Of a stretch of 64,000 nucleotides of DNA, positions 29,268-37,995 are shown piece after piece. The notes below the pieces were generated by a model. That model worked only from the letters and a program-made list of their open reading frames with translations, searched no databases and was not told where the DNA came from. Origin of the DNA: Methanococcoides sp. LMO-2 (GTDB taxonomy: Archaea; Halobacteriota; Methanosarcinia; Methanosarcinales; Methanosarcinaceae). A program made the position numbers and the translations under genes. Position 1 is the first letter of the stretch. Every line of letters begins with the position of its first letter. Location of the stretch: contig NZ_JBCAUS010000006.1 of the NCBI RefSeq assembly GCF_038432375.1, positions 124,001-188,000 on the forward strand. The letters run 5' to 3'.

Positions 29268-30560
29268 TCATTTGTGCCTTTTCCACAGATAAACAAGTAT
29301 CAACAGTATAATAAGTGGGATGGCAAAAATCTGCAACAGAGCAAACAGATACATCACTATGAAACCGATAGATGAAATAACATCCATCATACGGGACACA
29401 CTCCTTGGCGGAGGAGTCATCCTATCTTCACCGGTGTTGCCTTCAGCATCGGTCTTGATCAGGAAGGCATCTTCCCCGTAAGAGTATGTTCTACCGGTGA
29501 GAACGTATCCCCCATCAGAGGCCTGCTTAACGGAAAAACCCCGGTCTTCACCAACATCCCCAAACGATCGATCCCATTCTTTATTTCCTTGCGCATCGGT
29601 CTTAATTAGATAAGCATCGATCTTGTCCTAGCCTGCATAATAACTGCCGGTTAGGATGTAGCCACCATCGAACGTTCCCTGAACATCATTGCAACTCCCT
29701 GAGCCAAAATCATCAAATGTACGAGTCCATTCTTCATTACCGGCATGATCGATCTTGATGATCTCTACATCGTAACTGTCGACAGCTATAACATAGCCAC
29801 CATCCGGAGCCTGGCAGATGGAACGTCCTCCAAAACTTGTTGTGTTCCACTCTTCATTACCTTCAGGATCTGTTTTAATAAGCCAGTTGTCTCCGGTTAA
29901 AATATAACCGCCATCCGAGGTCTGAAGAACAGATCGCCCACTTGCAAATTTTGAGCCACCGAATATTTTCTCCCATTCTTCATTGCCATCAGCATCGGTC
30001 TTGAGAAGATAGATATTTTGCCCATAAGAAGTGGTACCGGTGACAATGTATCCACCATCCGAGGTCTGCTTGACATCATAGCCGACCTGTTTGCCGGAAC
30101 CTCCGAAGGTCTTATCCCATTCTTTTGTTCCTTGAGCATCGGTCTTGATAAGCCAGACATCAAGCGAATCATCCACATAAGATCCGACCATTACGTAGCC
30201 ACCATCAGACGTTTGCTGAACGGATCTGGCCGCATTCGGAAAGGTATCATAATCCGCATCGAAGACCCTGAACCACTGGAGAGTGCCATTAGAATAGGTC
30301 TTGATCAGGCAGGCACCTTCCACAACCTGGTCTTCGTAATCGGATTCATTCACAAAGGATTCAGGCCAGCTTTTGTAGTAGCCTGTAATTACATAGCCTC
30401 CGTCAGAGGTCTGCTGAACAGAATAGCCACCTGCCCAAACATTAGAATTTTCGAAAAATATCTGCACCCATCCCTCATCATCGGATTGCTCCATTTCCCC
30501 ACTTGCGATACCCGCTGAAAATACGAGGAAGAGGACACATGTGAAAATGCACGCTTTCAT
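29268..30560 (-). CDS. Secreted membrane-anchored beta-propeller-like repeat protein with an in-frame TAG (candidate pyrrolysine codon)
   Basis: From ATG 30560 the frame encodes a signal peptide (MKACIFTCVLFLVFSAGIASG) and about seven ~45-residue repeats with the pattern YVLTG...LIKTD-x-x-GN-x-EW...SVQQTSDGG. At 29628-29630 there is one TAG (codon 311). The same frame then continues for 119 codons to TGA 29268-29270: repeats six and seven are completed, then a linker and a C-terminal membrane helix (~residues 397-425) ending WKRHK. If UAG is read as pyrrolysine the protein is 430 residues; if not, it is a 310-residue product without anchor, or a pseudogene. GTG/ATG at 30587 is an alternative start, but the TATA element at ~30592 favours 30560. 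It is a surface protein of unknown ligand, bracketed by the duplicated tRNA-Lys genes. Confidence 0.75.
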
Positions 30561-30804
30561 TACCGGGATGAGATCTGTTCGTACCATAAATATACCACAT
30601 TAAAACTAAATTTTGTAACTAATATTATTTTGTTATATGATTGATAACATCCGATAAAAAGTCATTGTGTACTGTGGAATGTAGCGTATATTTAGATCGT
30701 TACTGATATTACAGAAAAAACGAAGATCCCGAAGTCAAAAATAGATAGAATACAAACTGTTAGCTAAACACTTGAAGTTATGAAAAAAATCAGTAATAAT
30801 AAAA

Positions 30805-30914
30805 AGCGGGCCGGAAGGGATTTGAACCCTCGGCCGATGGATTAAGAGTCCATCGCTCTGCCTGACTAAGCTACCGGCCCAACGCATATGTGAGTAGTTG
30901 CTCCCATACGTATT
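30805..30914 (-). repeat. 110-bp direct repeat, copy 2 (tRNA-Lys plus 34-bp 5' flank)
   Basis: Second copy of the repeat at 29094-29203, same orientation, 1711 bp away. Between the two copies lies only the propeller gene. No integrase, resolvase or transposase frame is present in the bracketed segment. Confidence 0.95.
30807..30880 (-). tRNA. tRNA-Lys (anticodon CUU), copy 2
   Basis: Identical over all 74 bases to the tRNA at 29096-29169. It has its own, different TATA region upstream on the minus strand (CTATATATAC, ~30919-30928), so both copies can be expressed independently. Confidence 0.97.
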
Positions 30915-30955
30915 AGGCCTATATATACGTATCGCAAGAGAGGTTCAAAAAACTC

Positions 30956-32788
30956 TCAGATATGCTTTACAACGCATTTTGAAAGCCCTGTGATCTCCAC
31001 TACATCACTGTTATCAGGACTCTGGATGATCATCTGACCTTTCTTAAGGTATGGAATACGTTTTTCATATTCCTTTTTGACCTTCATAGCACTTATTGCG
31101 GCATCATTTGAAAGGTTCAGAATCACACGACTGTTGACCTGCTTGAACACGGTCTCATCGATGTCCTGGGGGTCCTGCGTGATCAGGAACAGTCCAAGGC
31201 CTTCCTTACGCCCCTGACGGGCTGCATCCGCGAACTTGGAAATGATACGCTTGGAGTGCTCGCCGGAACCTTTCGCAAGGTACCTGTGTGCTTCATCCAG
31301 CACAAGGATGATCGGTGTTTCCTTTACCAGTGCAGCGCCTGAAGTGCTCAGTTTGTTGTCCACCACAATGGTCATGAGTGTAAGTGTTATGAGATCACGT
31401 ATCCTGCTGTTCGAGATGTACTCGGTGGGGAACACACAAACCTGTCCCGCTTTGAAGATATCCGCAAGCATCTCGGTTATTGGTGTTGCCGGCTGATCAA
31501 AGACACGCCTGAAGGCCTGGTTCTTCACCTTCCTTACGATACCGTCATAGGATGATTCATGCACCTTCCCGTTGTCAACATAGGTTCCCCTCACGCCTGC
31601 ATCATCGATGTGTTCGATAAAGCCGTTGTACGTATGCGTGCCGGGTCTTCTGAAGTAATCCTCAAGCAGGAGTTCCAGGGCAATTCCCTGCAATTCAGTC
31701 AGCCCTGCTGCAGCGATAAGCCAGGAATTGTTCCTGACCATCTCGAAGGGGATCGTAAATTCTGCCTGCTCGGCACGGGACCTTCCATTGTAATTGTGAC
31801 CATCCACCTTTGCCACAAAGGTCTTAGTGGAAGGAACACCACCAAACATGACACTCTCGGAGTTCATATTATGCTCATCGGAAGAAACAAGTTCAGGGTT
31901 GTCTTCGAGAAGTTGTGAGTATTCATCCTGAGGATCCATTATCACAAGGCAAGGCATCCTGTTCTTTTTCACACCCTCTCCATTATCACGCACCTGATAC
32001 ATGTTTTCCTCGCTCATGAACTGGCGCAGGATGTTCTTTGTAAGGAAGGTCTTACCCGTACCGGTACTTCCACATACAAGCATATGCCGGAATATCAGCG
32101 GATCGCCCATAGAGTAATCGTTCCTCAGGTAGTATGGAACCGTTGGGGGTGATGCATGGGTATGTACAAGTTCACCTCCCACGCTCAGATGCCCGAGGAA
32201 GATACCTTCGCGGGGAATGTTCAGACCGGTCTGGATCTTCAGTTTCTCTGTGACCGGCAATATCGGAGTGTTCGGCCGGGGGATGCGGTCTGCCATACGA
32301 CGCATCAGTGAATCGGCATTTCCCGGCTCCTGCTCATACAGGATGCAAATGGGATCCAGGTATGCAAGGTACTTGTAGTCAAGCTCTGCTGTGGTATTGC
32401 TCCTGAGCATCCTGCGTGAGTGGATCTCAGTGGCGTCATCCACCTCGAACTGCTGCTGGTACTGGAGCTTCCAGATGCGTGCAAAGAGATGCTCATCCTC
32501 ATACGGAACTATAACATATGTACCCAGACGCACCTGCGACCTATGTTCCGTGGTAATGTAGCCTGCGATCTTTGAACCTGACTCCGTGACCTCCAGCGGC
32601 TCAAAACCTGTTGTAATGATACCAAAGGCATTGTTCACATCACCTTTCAACATATCAGCCGTAAACCCGGTATCATACTCTTCGAAAACAGTTCCATCCA
32701 GAGACTTACCATTTTCCGTTGACAGCTGTTTCTCTTCATCAAGAGAACTTCCTGATGCATATGCCAATATATCTGTATCATTGATCAT
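30956..32788 (-). CDS. herA: HerA-family DNA translocase/helicase
   Basis: About 610 residues. The N-terminal HAS-barrel region is followed by Walker A GSTGTGKTFLTKNIL, the strand LVIMDPQDEY, and Walker B ILVLDEAHRYL; a C-terminal arginine-finger region is FADAARQGRKEGLGL, followed by ITQDPQDID. HerA hexamers work with NurA to resect DNA ends for recombination. ATG 32788 is preferred because GGGGTGA lies eight bases upstream; GTG 32800 is in frame but overlaps that site. The start overlaps the nurA stop by 11 nt. Mre11 and Rad50 are not in this window. Confidence 0.92.
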   Translation of the reverse strand: MINDTDILAYASGSSLDEEKQLSTENGKSLDGTVFEEYDTGFTADMLKGDVNNAFGIITTGFEPLEVTESGSKIAGYITTEHRSQVRLGTYVIVPYEDEHLFARIWKLQYQQQFEVDDATEIHSRRMLRSNTTAELDYKYLAYLDPICILYEQEPGNADSLMRRMADRIPRPNTPILPVTEKLKIQTGLNIPREGIFLGHLSVGGELVHTHASPPTVPYYLRNDYSMGDPLIFRHMLVCGSTGTGKTFLTKNILRQFMSEENMYQVRDNGEGVKKNRMPCLVIMDPQDEYSQLLEDNPELVSSDEHNMNSESVMFGGVPSTKTFVAKVDGHNYNGRSRAEQAEFTIPFEMVRNNSWLIAAAGLTELQGIALELLLEDYFRRPGTHTYNGFIEHIDDAGVRGTYVDNGKVHESSYDGIVRKVKNQAFRRVFDQPATPITEMLADIFKAGQVCVFPTEYISNSRIRDLITLTLMTIVVDNKLSTSGAALVKETPIILVLDEAHRYLAKGSGEHSKRIISKFADAARQGRKEGLGLFLITQDPQDIDETVFKQVNSRVILNLSNDAAISAMKVKKEYEKRIPYLKKGQMIIQSPDNSDVVEITGLSKCVVKHI

Positions 32789-34070
32789 CTGTTGATTCAC
32801 CCCATCTCACATCATTATAAATTGTATCGATCTTCTGATCCTTGAACATACCTTTGATCAGCTTTTTTTCCACGATCCTTATCTTCGCAAGCGAGTCCGC
32901 CTTTGAAAGGGTCATGGGAATGCCATTAACGGCAATATCATGCAGGACCTTCCTCGTCATCAGGTCCCTCATCTGCTCATCTTTGGTGATCCCGTAAGGC
33001 GCCTCTACCTTGAAAAGAACGTCAAGAGACGGAACGAACACCATGAAGAATGTAATAGCATAGTCCTCTTTCGGGAACCTGTGCTCCAGCTCCATTTCAG
33101 GAGCCAGCATAAGGGAAGTGCTGTCCATCATGTTCTCGTAGAACTGGTTTGGCTGCAGGAACCAGTTGGTATATGTGATCCACCGGCTGCTTTTTCCTTC
33201 AGGAACTCCCTTTCCCCGACCTTCCTCTGCACCGGAGGAGAGCACGTTCTTGAAGAACTGGGAATCCCTCAGCCAGGGCAGGTCTGACATGCCATGCTTC
33301 TTTCGAAGAGTTATCATGATCTGCATGTCCTCCGGGTTCTTCACAAAACCGATGAGAGGTCTTCTGTTACCAATGTGATGGTCCATGATGTCAACATAGT
33401 TCTGCAGGATCTGCTTTGCGTTCTCATCGTCCCTGATCTGCACATCTTCGGATTCCACAACCATCCAGTACATCAGCTGTTTTGGATAGATGGGACCATC
33501 CATTATGAAAAAACTGTCTTCATCAAACCTGTCCATGAGCCAGAGGATGTGCTCCGATTCCGAAAGGTACAGTGCAATGTTATGCACCATCCGGTCAACC
33601 CTTTTCTTAAGCAGTCCGGGCCTGATCCTCACAATGGATGCACGGCCTTCATTTCCGTCGAACCTCTCCCATCCGCCTGTAGTATCGATGACCATTGCAG
33701 TGGATGGGGAGTACGATGACATAACCATGGTCCACTTTGAATGCATTTCGATGTCTGTGGGCGTTGAAGCAATACTGCAATGGCAGAGGTCTATGTAGAG
33801 ACCGCTGTTGAAGGATATCGGATTGGTACTACCACTGTCACAGGAATATGTCTTCTCAAAAGGGTCTTTTGCAAGTGACATTCGGTCAATGTCAACCTTC
33901 CCGCGGAAAAGTTTCCCCAGGGCCTTGAGAACTACCTTCCCGTCGTATTCCAGCTCACTGAGGAGTTCAAAGATCTCAGGTGCCTTCTCCGGATCCTCGT
34001 CCTCTGACATGCTGTCGATACGGGCTACCATACTGGAAATGGCCTTTATGTGAACCGGCTCAAGGGTCAT
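32778..34070 (-). CDS. nurA: NurA-domain 5'-3' nuclease
   Basis: 430 residues. The N-terminal catalytic aspartate motif reads SCDSGSTNPISF, a second conserved stretch is FFIMDGPIYPKQ near 205, and HDIAVNGIPMTLSKADSLAKI near the C-terminus is a typical NurA ending. NurA is a Mn2+-dependent nuclease that digests DNA with HerA at breaks. Directly upstream of, and overlapping, herA. It is somewhat longer than the ~340 residues of well-studied NurA proteins, with a mid-protein insertion around 270-330. Confidence 0.88.
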   Translation of the reverse strand: MTLEPVHIKAISSMVARIDSMSEDEDPEKAPEIFELLSELEYDGKVVLKALGKLFRGKVDIDRMSLAKDPFEKTYSCDSGSTNPISFNSGLYIDLCHCSIASTPTDIEMHSKWTMVMSSYSPSTAMVIDTTGGWERFDGNEGRASIVRIRPGLLKKRVDRMVHNIALYLSESEHILWLMDRFDEDSFFIMDGPIYPKQLMYWMVVESEDVQIRDDENAKQILQNYVDIMDHHIGNRRPLIGFVKNPEDMQIMITLRKKHGMSDLPWLRDSQFFKNVLSSGAEEGRGKGVPEGKSSRWITYTNWFLQPNQFYENMMDSTSLMLAPEMELEHRFPKEDYAITFFMVFVPSLDVLFKVEAPYGITKDEQMRDLMTRKVLHDIAVNGIPMTLSKADSLAKIRIVEKKLIKGMFKDQKIDTIYNDVRWGESTDDQ

Positions 34071-34155
34071 AGGGAACAGATGTACAGGAACATAGATATA
34101 TTTGTTTATTTAATTACCAACTGCTTAATTTGTGAGATGAAAGGGGCTATTTTCG

Positions 34156-34260
34156 AACATTATAATGTTCCTGAGTTCCGTAAACTTTAACTATAAACAT
34201 TACATCTAAAGGGAACCTATAACATTGTATTTACCAGGTCACAAAGTTCGAGAACTTGTG
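34156..34260. promoter_or_regulatory. Two GAAC/GTTC palindromes upstream of nurA
   Basis: The 276-bp gap between nurA and the next gene has a perfect 16-bp palindrome GAACATTATAATGTTC (34156-34171) and an imperfect one at 34240-34260, CACAAAGTTC-GA-GAACTTGTG, off by one base. They share the GAAC/GTTC core. A TATA box for the plus-strand small gene is CGTATAAATA (~34305). Operator function is an inference from the shared half-site. Confidence 0.4.
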
Positions 34261-34346
34261 CCAATTACAAATATAATATATCAGAGGCGACTACGGGCCT
34301 TAAAACCGTATAAATAAAATTAACAAAATCACAGAGAGGACTGATA

Positions 34347-34520
34347 ATGGGCAAAACAGGAAGCATTGAATGGGTAAAGGTAAAGGGAAGAAAAGGAAGG
34401 ACAATCAAAGTGGAGAAGGCTTTTGGAGCAAAGGCACACCCAGGTCCTGCACAGAGATACGCATCCAACGGATCCAAGAGGCGTTTCTTTAAGAGATCAC
34501 CAAAAGCCATTGTCAGCTGA
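34347..34520 (+). CDS. Small basic conserved protein (DUF5350-like, 57 aa)
   Basis: 57 residues, very basic, beginning [18 protein letters not shown] and rich in Lys/Arg to the end ([15 protein letters not shown]). It looks like a small RNA- or ribosome-associated protein. The sequence fits the methanogen family I know as DUF5350, but I am working from memory. GAGAGGA precedes the ATG, and a TATA box ~40 bases upstream would give a very short leader. The stop codon TGA is the loop of a perfect 7-bp hairpin. Confidence 0.78.
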   Translation: MGKTGSIEWVKVKGRKGRTIKVEKAFGAKAHPGPAQRYASNGSKRRFFKRSPKAIVS

Positions 34521-34527
34521 GCTGACA
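34511..34527 (+). terminator. Perfect hairpin whose loop is the stop codon
   Basis: TGTCAGC (34511-34517), TGA (34518-34520, the stop), GCTGACA (34521-34527). The 3-nt loop and 7-bp stem are exact. A weakly T-rich stretch (GTTCTTTTCTC) follows at 34533-34543. It may end transcription or influence termination of translation. Confidence 0.4.
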
Positions 34528-34851
34528 AGCGGCGTTCTTTTCTCAGGACTGTAATGACAAATGTTACAGCCCTTCACAAAAAAGGTCTCTTGAATTATTT
34601 CTTGAATTAATAATAGGGGCCAACTATCTTTTTTTAGATTTTTTTCAGAGCCCTATGAAATTCGATCATAGACGATCATACCTGCATTTAACAGGATTTA
34701 TTGAACCAGATACATGCTCAAAAGGTACCTGTACCTGAAGGCTCAAAAAACAAAAAATCAGTTAACTTTATATAGAACCACAAACATGTAAAAACGGCCT
34801 GAGACACAGGCAGTTATATTGATCTATGTTTAATATAGGAGGTTAAAATAA
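34521..34851 (+). promoter_or_regulatory. Gene-free gap with thermosome promoter
   Basis: No gene seen in these 331 bases. CTTTATATAG at 34766-34775 is a strong TATA box, placing a start near 34793 and a leader of about 60 nt that ends in the ribosome site GGAGGT, about ten bases before the ATG. The rest is T-rich, including a T7 run near 34630. A heat-shock operator could not be recognised. Confidence 0.5.
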
Positions 34852-36492
34852 ATGGCAGGACAGATGTCAGGACAGCCTATCTTCATTTTAAGAGAAGGTA
34901 ACCAGAGAACAAAGGGCAGGGATGCCCAGAGCAACAACATCATGGCAGCAAAGGCAGTTGCTGAAGCAGTAAGAACAACACTTGGTCCAAAAGGTATGGA
35001 CAAGATGCTTGTAGACTCCCTCGGAGATGTAGTAATCACCAACGACGGTGCAACTATCCTCAAAGAGATGGACATCGAGCACCCAGCTGCAAAGATGATC
35101 GTCGAGGTCGCAAAGACACAGGACGATGAGGTCGGAGATGGTACAACATCTGCAGCTGTCATTGCAGGCGAACTTCTCAAGAAAGCAGAAGAGATGATCG
35201 ACCAGGACGTACACCCAACAATCATTGCATCCGGATACAGGATGGCTTCCAAGAAGGCAGGAGAGATCCTCAAGACCCTTGCAAAGCAGGTCACATGTGA
35301 CAACAAGGAAATGCTCACCAAGATCTCAGACACCGCAATGACCGGAAAGGGCGCAGAAGCATCAAAGGAAGTACTTTCCAAGATCGCTGTAGACGCAATT
35401 ACCAGCATCGTTGACCAGGATGACGGAAACAAGGTCGGTATCGAGAATGTCAAGATCGAGAAGAAGGTCGGCGGACGTATCGACGACTCCGAGCTCATCG
35501 AAGGTATGATCCTTGACAAGGAAAGGGTACACGCCAACATGCCAAAGAAGATCGAAGGTGCAAAGATCGCACTCCTCAACACTGCTATCGAACTCAAGGA
35601 AACAGAAGTCGATGCAGAGATCTCCATCACATCCCCTGACCAGCTCCAGTCCTTCCTCGACCAGGAAGAGGCAATGCTCAGAAACCTTGTGACCAGCATC
35701 ACCAACAGTGGCGCAAACGTCGTATTCTGCCAGAAGGGAATCGATGACATGGCACAGCACTTCCTTGCAAAGGCAGGTCTCTTTGCAGTCAGGCGTGTCA
35801 AGAAGAGCGACATGGAGAAACTTGTCCGCTCCACAGGTGCAAAACTTGTAACCAACATCGAAGAGATGAACGCAGACGACCTTGGACAGGCAGACCTCGT
35901 CGAAGAGAGAAAGATCGGTGGCGACAACATGGTATTCATCACCGGCTGTGTCAATCCAAAGTCAGTTTCAATCCTCCTCCGTGGCGGTACAGAGCACGTA
36001 ATCGACAACATCGAGAGAGCACTCGAAGATGCACTCCGTGTAGTCGCTGTTGCTATTGAAGATGAAGAGCTCGTCGCTGGTGGCGGAGCACCTGAAGTAG
36101 AGGTTGCACTCAGACTCAACGAGTATGCAGCAACCCTCAGCGGAAGGGAACAGCTTGCAGTCAAGGCATTCGCAGAAGCTCTCGAGATCATCCCAAGGAC
36201 ACTTGCAGAGAACGCAGGTCTTGACCCAATAGACATGCTTGTTGAACTTCGTTCACACCACGAGAAGGGCACAAAGACCGCTGGTCTCAACGTTTACACC
36301 GGCACTGTCATCGACATGTGGGAGAACGCAGTTGTTGAGCCACTCAGGGTAAAGACCCAGGCAATGAACTCAGCAGCAGAAGCAGCAGTCATGATCCTCA
36401 GGATCGACGACATCATTGCATCCACCAGAGCACCACCAATGCCAGAAGGCGGCATGGGTGGCATGGGCGGCGGAATGCCTCCAATGATGTAA
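34852..36492 (+). CDS. ths: Thermosome subunit (group II chaperonin)
   Basis: 546 residues, standard length. ATP-site motifs: [11 protein letters not shown], the NDGATIL loop, [15 protein letters not shown] and [14 protein letters not shown]. The C-terminal tail is Gly-Met rich ([14 protein letters not shown]), as in CCT/thermosome subunits. It forms a double-ring folding chamber with a built-in lid. Codon use is strongly biased to preferred codons, as expected for a highly expressed gene. Strong TATA box and GGAGGT ribosome site upstream; perfect terminator hairpin downstream. Confidence 0.97.
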   Translation: MAGQMSGQPIFILREGNQRTKGRDAQSNNIMAAKAVAEAVRTTLGPKGMDKMLVDSLGDVVITNDGATILKEMDIEHPAAKMIVEVAKTQDDEVGDGTTSAAVIAGELLKKAEEMIDQDVHPTIIASGYRMASKKAGEILKTLAKQVTCDNKEMLTKISDTAMTGKGAEASKEVLSKIAVDAITSIVDQDDGNKVGIENVKIEKKVGGRIDDSELIEGMILDKERVHANMPKKIEGAKIALLNTAIELKETEVDAEISITSPDQLQSFLDQEEAMLRNLVTSITNSGANVVFCQKGIDDMAQHFLAKAGLFAVRRVKKSDMEKLVRSTGAKLVTNIEEMNADDLGQADLVEERKIGGDNMVFITGCVNPKSVSILLRGGTEHVIDNIERALEDALRVVAVAIEDEELVAGGGAPEVEVALRLNEYAATLSGREQLAVKAFAEALEIIPRTLAENAGLDPIDMLVELRSHHEKGTKTAGLNVYTGTVIDMWENAVVEPLRVKTQAMNSAAEAAVMILRIDDIIASTRAPPMPEGGMGGMGGGMPPMM

Positions 36493-36518
36493 ACCTGAAA
36501 ATAAAATAACAAAAATAT

Positions 36519-36550
36519 GGGCGCATCCTGCGCCCTTCAATTCTTTTTTT
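36519..36550 (+). terminator. Thermosome terminator
   Basis: GGGCGCA (36519-36525), loop TCC, TGCGCCC (36529-36535): a perfect 7-bp GC-rich stem followed within six bases by TTCTTTTTTT. Good hairpin-plus-T-tract terminator 26 nt after the stop. Confidence 0.75.
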
Positions 36551-36637
36551 AATATACATTCTGAACATTGGCTTAAATTAGGATAGCAATAGCTATGGGG
36601 TTTCTTGCCAGCTATTCAAAAAACAAAAAAGATCATA

Positions 36638-37417
36638 TTACTGATCGATCTCCAGATCAAGTCCTATAGGACAGTGATCTGAACCCATAACGTCCGGCAA
36701 TATGTAAGCTGAAGTTATCCTGTCCCGGAGGCTTTCACTTGCAAAGAAGTAGTCGATCCTCCAGCCAACATTGCGATCCCTCGCACGTGTTTTCAGGTCC
36801 CACCAGCTATACTGCCCTTCTTCCTGATTGAACATCCGGAAAGTATCAACGTATCCGTGATCAAGGAATTTGTCGATCCATTCCCTTTCCATAGGCAGGA
36901 ATCCGGATGATTTCTCATTCGGTTTAGGTCGTGCAAGATCGATCTCTTTGTGAGCGGTGTTGACATCCCCGCATACAATGACGTTCTTGCCATTATCCTT
37001 GAATTCATCTGCCCTTCCCATAAATGCATCATAAAAATCCATCTTGTACTGGAGCCTCTCATCAGAAGCCTTCCCATTGGGGAAATATATGTTGAAAAGA
37101 ACGAAATCCTCATATTCTGCGATGAGCGTCCTGCCCTCCACATCAAAACGTTTCTCACCGAGCCCGTATTCAACGTTCACAGGCTGAGCCTTCGTATAGA
37201 CCGCAACACCGCTGTAACCCTTACGTTCGGCTGAAAAGAAATATGGAATATAACTATCGATATGTCGAAGTTTTGTGGGAAGCTGCCTTTCCTGTGCCTT
37301 GGTCTCCTGAAGGCAGAGAATATCAGGCTGGGCTTCAGCAACCCATTCCAGAAAACCTTTCTTCACCATGGACCTCAGGCCATTGACATTCCATGAAAGG
37401 ATACTAATAGAGCTCAT
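36638..37417 (-). CDS. xthA: Exodeoxyribonuclease III / AP endonuclease
   Basis: 259 residues, the XthA/Ape1 type. Starts [19 protein letters not shown]; catalytic motifs include [39 protein letters not shown] and the C-terminal [12 protein letters not shown]. It cuts DNA at abasic sites. The ATG directly follows the TAA of the ModE-like gene (no gap), with GGTGAGG in that gene's end as ribosome site. Third gene of orc1-modE-xthA. Confidence 0.95.
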   Translation of the reverse strand: MSSISILSWNVNGLRSMVKKGFLEWVAEAQPDILCLQETKAQERQLPTKLRHIDSYIPYFFSAERKGYSGVAVYTKAQPVNVEYGLGEKRFDVEGRTLIAEYEDFVLFNIYFPNGKASDERLQYKMDFYDAFMGRADEFKDNGKNVIVCGDVNTAHKEIDLARPKPNEKSSGFLPMEREWIDKFLDHGYVDTFRMFNQEEGQYSWWDLKTRARDRNVGWRIDYFFASESLRDRITSAYILPDVMGSDHCPIGLDLEIDQ

Positions 37418-37993
37418 TTATTCATCCTCACCTTCATCAGGCATACGGGACGGTTTTGCAAGCATGACCTCAGTGGATTTGATGATAGCGAACAATTCAT
37501 CACCCTCTTTTACATCAAGCCTTTCCACTGCCTCTGCTGTTACAATGGATGTAAGGATTGCCGGGTCTACCTCGATCTTCACTTTGGACACAATGTCCCC
37601 TTTCTCTACCTTAACAACCCTGCCAAGCAGTTTGTTGCGGGCAGACAATTTGAAAGAGATGTTCTCCCATGATGTATCATCACCAACCGTTTCATCAATG
37701 TAGGTGCGGCTTGCTTCATATTCGTCGATCAGTTGCTTACCGTATTCGGTCAGGAAAGTACCCTGATCTTTCCCACCCCTGACAGTGTAAACGACCTCGT
37801 GATCAACTCGTTCGTTCATCTTTTTCAGGATGAGCCATGCGTGCTTGTAGGAGATACCAAGTTTTTTGCATGCTTTGCTCAAAGAACGTTCTTCATCAAT
37901 TACTTTAAGAAGGTTTACTTTTCCAGCACCGATTATGTGCTTCCCATCCTCAGTGAGCCATACTTTGGTCCTTGTTTCCATCATCCCACCCAT
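37418..37993 (-). CDS. ModE-like regulator: winged helix plus TOBE/Mop domain
   Basis: About 191 residues. Residues ~8-110 form the LysR-type winged helix of ModE (AGKVNLLKVIDEERSLSKACKKLGISYKHAWLILKKMNE). Residues ~112-180 form one TOBE/Mop molybdate-binding unit (SARNKLLGRVVKVEKGDIVSKVKIEV). Bacterial ModE has two such units, so this is a one-unit form that would pair in a dimer. It probably senses molybdate/tungstate. ATG 37993 is the longest start; GGGTGGG just inside suggests 37981 instead. Two bases separate it from the orc1 stop. Confidence 0.85.
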   Translation of the reverse strand: MGGMMETRTKVWLTEDGKHIIGAGKVNLLKVIDEERSLSKACKKLGISYKHAWLILKKMNERVDHEVVYTVRGGKDQGTFLTEYGKQLIDEYEASRTYIDETVGDDTSWENISFKLSARNKLLGRVVKVEKGDIVSKVKIEVDPAILTSIVTAEAVERLDVKEGDELFAIIKSTEVMLAKPSRMPDEGEDE

Positions 37994-37995
37994 AA

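Noticed and set aside
29094-30914. Classical integrated element with att sites at tRNA-Lys
   Set aside because: The repeat covers the entire tRNA and its 5' flank rather than a 3' fragment, and there is no integrase, so normal tRNA-targeted integration does not fit.
34852-36290. Long minus-strand frame of 486 codons opposite the thermosome
   Set aside because: It is the antisense shadow of a highly biased gene; Ser/Ala/Phe-rich composition, no domain.
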